From an uncultured Campylobacter sp. (lineage in GTDB: Bacteria > Campylobacterota > Campylobacteria > Campylobacterales > Campylobacteraceae), in contig NZ_CALHHX010000045.1 in the NCBI RefSeq assembly GCF_938030685.1, forward strand, positions 1-10,608: DNA of 10,608 bases, given 5' to 3'. The first letter of the stretch is position 1, and the number at the start of each line of letters is the position of its first letter. A program made the position numbers and the translations under genes. Of this stretch, positions 6,765 through 10,608 are shown piece after piece. The notes beneath the pieces were generated by a model. It saw nothing but the letters and a program-made list of their open reading frames with translations, had not been told where the DNA came from and did not search any database.

Positions 6765-9056
6765 TTATGCCTCCTGTTTTGCAGCTTTTTTTACTTCACA
6801 AAAGCTTGCAGTATAGGTCGATCCGTTGCCTAAATCACTCACTCCGTCCGAGCAAAGGATATTTGCTCCCGTGCGAGACTTGGTAACCTTAACCCAGATA
6901 TTGTTCCATGCATAGACGATGCCCGGCTGCATCTGATTGGTTTCAACCGCCGTAAATATCGCCGTGCCCTTTTCGTTCGTGGCTTCAACCGTATCGCCCT
7001 CTTTGATACCGCGCGCCAGCATATCCTCGCGCGTCATAAATAGCTCAGCGTTGCCCTTTACTATGACGCGTTTTAGGATGTAAGGCATATTGCCCCAGTT
7101 TGAGTTATCCTGAAGCTGCGTGCCCGGCGTCATAAAATAAAGCGGATACTTTTTGAGATAACCGTCGCCGAAACTCTTATGTGCTCGGTAATAATCCCAA
7201 TCGTCATCAAGATCGATCACTGGATGATAACCTGCCTCTTTGAATGTCTCAGAGTAGAGCTCGCACTTGCCGCTTTTAGTACCGAATACAAGCTTGTCCT
7301 TCGGCGCATAAGGGTAGTAAGGAAACTGATCTTTCATCGTCTCAGGAGTCCTAAACGGCTTAATCCAGCCTACGCTCTTTAGCTTTTCGTAGGTGATATT
7401 TTGCTTTTTGGCAAATTCCGTATCCAAAAACCTCCTGCAAACCGTCTCGCTATCCCAATCAAAGCACTCCTCTTTATATCCCATCGCCTTGGCTAGAGCG
7501 TTAAAAAATTCCAAATTCGTCTTGGCTTCGCCCAGCGGCTTGACGCTTTGGGCGTTGTAGCAGACGTAGCCCGAAATTTGATCGTTTTGAATATCTTCGC
7601 TCTCCATAAAGGTAACGCCCGGCAATACGTAGTCAGCGTAATCGCAGGTGTCGGTATCGTAAGGATCGATGACTACCAAGAAAAAATCGTCGTCCATCAC
7701 GCGTTTTTTGATTAAATTCGTATTGGGCGCCGTTACCATCAAATTCGAGTTGTAGTTGATACAGGCTCGAATTACCGTATTTATCGGCTTACCTAGATAG
7801 GTCGGATTTTCCTTTTGGATACCTTTGCCAAATTCTATATAGCTTATTTGCTGGCGCTCTATCTTTTTGCCTTCCGCGTCTTTCGGCGAAAGATCTGGCA
7901 TGCAGTTATCGAAGTTAAAGCAGCCCTTTACGTGCACGTAAGCCCAGAATAATCCGCCGCCAAGTTTTGTAAGGCAACCCGTAAGTACCGGCAAGAAAGT
8001 AACCGCTCGCACGAGCCTTGCGCCGTTAAAGTGCCTTTGCCCGCCGTCGCCGTGCATAATGGCGGGCGCTTTAGCATGAGCGTATTCTCGCGCAAAAACC
8101 TTGATCTGATCGACGCTTGCGCCGCACATATCGCTTAGTTCGCCGTAGGTGTAGAGCGAGCACTCATGAACTAGATCTTCAAAGCCGGTTGTATATTTTT
8201 CTACAAATTCATGATCATATAGATCTTCTTCTATCAAAAATTTGCAGACCGCTAGACAAAATGCCGGATCGCTTGAAGGCTTTAGCTGGATAAACATATC
8301 GGCTTGGTTTGCGAGCGGAATTCTGATCGTATTTATGACGATGATCTTACCGCCTCGCTTTTTGACGCGGTGGGCGAATCTAATCCAGTGCACCGCCGTA
8401 TAGGCTTCGTTTGAGCCCCAGCTGATATACATATCGCTCTCATCCACTTCCAGCGCGTCTTTTGAAAAATCCGTACCGATAACGCTCGGCGTGCCCGCAT
8501 AGCGCGGCCAGTCGCACGGGTTGCGCACAAGCCTCGTAGCGCCGTATTTTTCAAAGAAATTTCCAGGTGCGATCGTCTTTGAGATATGCCCTTCATTGCC
8601 CGAATAGACAAACTCCGTCAGAGCCTCGCCGCCGTATTTTGACTTTATCTCGGTGAGTTTTGCGGCTATCTCTTTTAGCGCTTGATCCCAGCTTATGCGC
8701 TCCCATTTACCCTCGCACTTTTTACCGACGCGCTTCATCGGATACATTATACGATCGGCATTGTATAGGTGCATTGCGTAGGTATGACCTTTGACGCAGA
8801 CCGTGCCTTGCGTTAGAGGGTGCTTCGGATCGCCCTTGATGCTAACCATCTTGCCGTCTTTGATCTCTGCGATCATCGAACAGGCGTCGCGGCAGTTTCT
8901 AGGACAGGTGAGGTAGTGATACTCTACGCCCTGCTCGTTTTTATAGGATTTCGGTTTAAAATCCACCTCAAACTGCTCCATACCAAATAGGCTTGGAGAA
9001 GCTCCCGCCGTAGCTAGAGCCGCTCCCGCGCCTTTTAAGAAAGAACGTCTTTGCAT
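6765..9056 (-). CDS. Tat-exported molybdopterin oxidoreductase catalytic subunit (DMSO reductase superfamily; substrate unknown)
   Basis: Catalytic A subunit of a respiratory molybdoenzyme, 763 residues, usual length for DmsA/PsrA/PhsA-type proteins. It starts with a Tat signal (QRRSFLKG, hydrophobic to about 25). A [4Fe-4S] site follows with C51, C55, C59 and C87 (CPRNCRDAC, then CVKG). The conserved DRIMYPMKRVG and ERISWDQAL come next. NPCDWPRYAG at 179-188 is where the superfamily carries the protein ligand to molybdenum; C181 (as in PsrA/PhsA) and D182 (as in NarG's CDLP) are both candidates. MGD-binding regions include ISWGSN (211-216), MHGDGGQRHFNG and the C-terminal domain from about 640. 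Start: AAGGAG at 9062-9067, five bases upstream. Context (B, chaperone, NrfD-like C, then rhodanese) fits a quinone-linked enzyme for a sulfur compound, but polysulfide, thiosulfate, sulfoxide or another substrate cannot be told apart here. Confidence 0.92.
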   Translation of the reverse strand: MQRRSFLKGAGAALATAGASPSLFGMEQFEVDFKPKSYKNEQGVEYHYLTCPRNCRDACSMIAEIKDGKMVSIKGDPKHPLTQGTVCVKGHTYAMHLYNADRIMYPMKRVGKKCEGKWERISWDQALKEIAAKLTEIKSKYGGEALTEFVYSGNEGHISKTIAPGNFFEKYGATRLVRNPCDWPRYAGTPSVIGTDFSKDALEVDESDMYISWGSNEAYTAVHWIRFAHRVKKRGGKIIVINTIRIPLANQADMFIQLKPSSDPAFCLAVCKFLIEEDLYDHEFVEKYTTGFEDLVHECSLYTYGELSDMCGASVDQIKVFAREYAHAKAPAIMHGDGGQRHFNGARLVRAVTFLPVLTGCLTKLGGGLFWAYVHVKGCFNFDNCMPDLSPKDAEGKKIERQQISYIEFGKGIQKENPTYLGKPINTVIRACINYNSNLMVTAPNTNLIKKRVMDDDFFLVVIDPYDTDTCDYADYVLPGVTFMESEDIQNDQISGYVCYNAQSVKPLGEAKTNLEFFNALAKAMGYKEECFDWDSETVCRRFLDTEFAKKQNITYEKLKSVGWIKPFRTPETMKDQFPYYPYAPKDKLVFGTKSGKCELYSETFKEAGYHPVIDLDDDWDYYRAHKSFGDGYLKKYPLYFMTPGTQLQDNSNWGNMPYILKRVIVKGNAELFMTREDMLARGIKEGDTVEATNEKGTAIFTAVETNQMQPGIVYAWNNIWVKVTKSRTGANILCSDGVSDLGNGSTYTASFCEVKKAAKQEA

Positions 9057-9078
9057 CTCTTCTCCTTAAATGTGGGCT

Positions 9079-9975
9079 TTATTTCATATCGTATATGAAA
9101 ACCTTATTTTCTTTGCCTTCACGCGAAAAAACATAAAATTTGCCGTCCTTCACCACAAGCGCTCTTGCGTTTGCCGCTCCGCTAAAACTATACGCATCCT
9201 CAATTGCATGCGTTTGTAAATTTAGCTTTAGAATAGTCGAGAAATTTTTACTCAAAAGATAAACGGCGTCAGGCTGAGCATCGATGCCCGTGACGTAATA
9301 TTCGCCTAGGCTCCTGCTCTCTTTTAGCTTTAAATTTGAGCCGATTTGCGGAATAAATTCCTCCAAAATCATCTTATCGTCGCCGTCAAACACCGCCACG
9401 CTCCAATAATCCCTCACGTCGTTAGGCACGGACGCAACGATAAATTTATTCGCAGCCGCGTCGTAATCCCAGCCGAGGATATATTGCTGCTTCGCTCGAA
9501 GCGTGGAGAAGCGCCCTTTGTTACCGAGATCGTTTAGCTTCCATTTATCCCAACCCTCGCTCAAGTGCCTCCACTGGCTGTTTTGCTCCTCTGCACTAAG
9601 CCCGTCCGCAGGCTCATAAAAGACGAAGGTTTTATTAAAACTTATCATGCCGATCTCGTTTTTATACCACGTAGCACCTACGGTCGCCTCCATCTCCATT
9701 ATAAAGTGGCGATCGTGCTTGCCGTATCTAAGCGGCTTTAAATTTTCGTCCGCAACGTAAAATTCGTTATTTTTAGAAACCAGCGCGAACTGCTTTTTAT
9801 CTGCGTCGTAGTCTGCTCCAGTAATCGGCGCGTCGTTTTGTAAGCTTAGGCTCACTTCCGCACTCGGCGCACCAAGCTCCTTCACGCCTTCAAGTGCGCC
9901 CGCTTTGCTATCGAGATTAAACTCAAACCCAAACGCCAGAGCCGCTAGCGCCGTAAAAATCATCAGCTTTTTCAT
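9079..9975 (-). CDS. Secreted beta-propeller-like protein, function unknown
   Basis: 298 residues with a signal peptide (MKK, hydrophobic 4-16, likely cut after AFG before FEFN), so probably periplasmic. The rest is rich in beta strands and repeats a loose unit: strand, acidic turn, KFxxxSK or similar, then a strand naming a 'value', at about 51-81 (ITGADYDADKKQFALVSKN), 166-203 (ILGWDYDAAANKFIVASVP), 228-258 (VTGIDAQPDAVYLLSKN) and 270-298. That is the look of a WD40/YncE-style propeller, though blades are too divergent to count surely. A longer frame could start at 10020, but AAGGAG at 9983-9988 and the signal peptide fix the start at 9975. It has no cysteine, so it is not itself a thiol enzyme. 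It sits 22 bases before the molybdoenzyme gene and 11 bases after the chimeric ORF. Campylobacter DsbI carries a propeller behind a DsbB domain, so this may be a split relative; that is inference. Confidence 0.75.
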   Translation of the reverse strand: MKKLMIFTALAALAFGFEFNLDSKAGALEGVKELGAPSAEVSLSLQNDAPITGADYDADKKQFALVSKNNEFYVADENLKPLRYGKHDRHFIMEMEATVGATWYKNEIGMISFNKTFVFYEPADGLSAEEQNSQWRHLSEGWDKWKLNDLGNKGRFSTLRAKQQYILGWDYDAAANKFIVASVPNDVRDYWSVAVFDGDDKMILEEFIPQIGSNLKLKESRSLGEYYVTGIDAQPDAVYLLSKNFSTILKLNLQTHAIEDAYSFSGAANARALVVKDGKFYVFSREGKENKVFIYDMK

Positions 9976-9982
9976 CTTTTTG

Positions 9983-9988
9983 CTCCTT
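9983..9988 (-). promoter_or_regulatory. Ribosome binding site deciding the propeller-gene start
   Basis: AAGGAG on the minus strand, seven bases before the ATG at 9975 and overlapping the TAA stop of the chimeric ORF. It places translation start at the signal-peptide methionine instead of the earlier ATG at 10020. Confidence 0.7.
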
Positions 9989-10541
9989 AGTTTGGCAGAT
10001 CCGGAAGCTCCGGATTCCAATCGAATCTAAAATCAAGCGCGCTTTGCCAGTGATCTTTTTCCCAAAACCATTTGGCAGGATCAAGACTTAATCTAGCCGG
10101 CGTGCTAGAGCCCAGATACGGCGGCGGGCCTGAGACGATGAAAGCCTGCACGCAGTTTGCGGCGATGATGACGATGAAGATTAAATTTGCAATTTTACCA
10201 AGAGGCAGATAGCGCAAAAACTCGCCGTATTCGCCGCTCGCGCTCTTTTTCATTATCTCGCCTAAATTTACCGCCTCTTTGTGCGCTAAAAGATACTCAA
10301 ACGTGCAGCTCTCATCAAGCTTAAATTTCTCTTTCTTTAGCTTTGCTTCGATCCTTTCACGCTTGTCGCCGTACTCGGCTCTAAGCATTTCGAGCTTTTC
10401 TTTGTAAAAATCAGATAGGTATTTAACGAAAAGCATAGTTAAAACATAGTCTTTATAGTCGCTTCCGTCCATCGTGCCGCGAAATGTGTCGCAAGCTTTC
10501 CAAACGACGTTGTTTATGGTCTCTTGTGTGGTCTTTTGCAT
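9987..10541 (-). CDS. Chimeric ORF: HsdM N-terminus joined to a membrane-anchored DsbB/DsbI-tail-like segment
   Basis: One open frame of 184 residues with two unlike halves. Residues 1 to about 98 match the N-terminal helical domain of type I restriction-modification methylases (HsdM): VVWKACDTFRG, DYKDYVLTMLFVKYLSD, a basic coiled stretch ERIEAKLKKEKF, and LGEI, where HsdM would go on to 'xKALxxIE'. The SAM-binding and NPPF catalytic regions are absent. From about residue 104 the protein becomes FLRYLPLGKIANL, a transmembrane helix (about 115-138), and a Trp/Pro-rich tail of about 46 residues (AKWFWEKDHW, DWNPELPDLPN) likely to lie in the periplasm. The second half resembles the end of a DsbB/DsbI-type membrane protein, a tentative call. 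It starts at a good ribosome site (GAGGAG, about 7 bases upstream). It cannot methylate DNA; whether the product is stable or useful is unknown. An assembly join is another explanation. Confidence 0.75.
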   Translation of the reverse strand: MQKTTQETINNVVWKACDTFRGTMDGSDYKDYVLTMLFVKYLSDFYKEKLEMLRAEYGDKRERIEAKLKKEKFKLDESCTFEYLLAHKEAVNLGEIMKKSASGEYGEFLRYLPLGKIANLIFIVIIAANCVQAFIVSGPPPYLGSSTPARLSLDPAKWFWEKDHWQSALDFRFDWNPELPDLPN

Positions 10542-10542
10542 C

Positions 10543-10608
10543 TTAGTTCTCCTCTTTTATTAAATTTTCAAATACGCTTTTGTGATATTTTTGCTTTTGG
10601 GCTGCTAA
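10543..10608 (-). CDS. C-terminal end of an unidentified gene (cut by window edge)
   Basis: On the minus strand a frame open from the window edge reads 21 residues, containing QKQKYHKSVFENLIKEEN, and stops with TAA at 10543-10545, one base before the ATG of the chimeric ORF. Its last codons hold the ribosome site of that ORF. The tight junction is typical of an operon and suggests a real gene, perhaps another part of the type I restriction locus, but the fragment is too short to name. Confidence 0.5.
   Translation of the reverse strand, partial: LAAQKQKYHKSVFENLIKEEN

Noticed and set aside
8333..8611. Minus-strand ORF of 92 codons inside the molybdoenzyme gene
   Set aside because: Arg/Ala-rich out-of-frame shadow of the catalytic subunit with no ribosome site; other antisense frames in the window are rejected for the same reason.
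9987..10541. Functional type I restriction-modification methylase
   Set aside because: Only the N-terminal helical domain is present; SAM-binding and NPPF motifs are absent and no hsdS or hsdR is visible.

Overview
The window looks like chromosomal DNA of a Campylobacter or close epsilonproteobacterial relative. Spacers are full of AAATTT-type runs, promoters resemble the Campylobacter T-run plus TATAAT type, and nifS lies directly before a three-domain nifU, as is usual in Campylobacter and Helicobacter. The coding GC is fairly high for the group, which would suit the oral, sulfur-respiring species (gracilis, rectus, showae or curvus type). I cannot fix the species from the sequence alone.

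Left part (1-3160, + strand): the 3' three quarters of nifS (cysteine desulfurase) and complete nifU (Fe-S scaffold) form the iron-sulfur assembly operon. A spacer of about 410 bases with promoter-like boxes follows, then a lone periplasmic family 3 (PEB1a-like) amino-acid-binding protein with no permease or ATPase beside it. A 608-base spacer between convergent genes (3161-3768) holds no confident gene. It has small palindromes and a stretch that may be the tail of a decayed gene.

Right part (3769-10608, - strand, read right to left): the end of an unidentified gene; a chimeric ORF joining the N-terminus of a type I restriction methylase (HsdM) to a membrane-anchored, DsbB/DsbI-tail-like segment; a secreted beta-propeller-like protein; a Tat-exported molybdopterin oxidoreductase (A); a four-cluster ferredoxin-type subunit (B); a TorD-family chaperone; an NrfD/PsrC-type quinone-reactive membrane subunit (C); and, behind its own promoter, a periplasmic tandem-rhodanese protein. 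Spacing is tight (overlaps or gaps of 1 to about 22 bases) from the chimera through the C subunit, which suggests one transcript.

Working model (inference): subunit C exchanges electrons with menaquinone, B wires them to A, and A acts on an outer-face substrate. The chaperone loads the cofactor before Tat export. The rhodanese suggests a sulfur compound such as polysulfide or thiosulfate, in the way Sud serves Psr in Wolinella. NifS and NifU would supply Fe-S clusters generally but form a separate unit. The most unusual items are the HsdM/membrane chimera upstream of a respiratory operon, the propeller gene attached to it, and a Cys-rich insert with an extra hydrophobic tail in the NrfD-like subunit.
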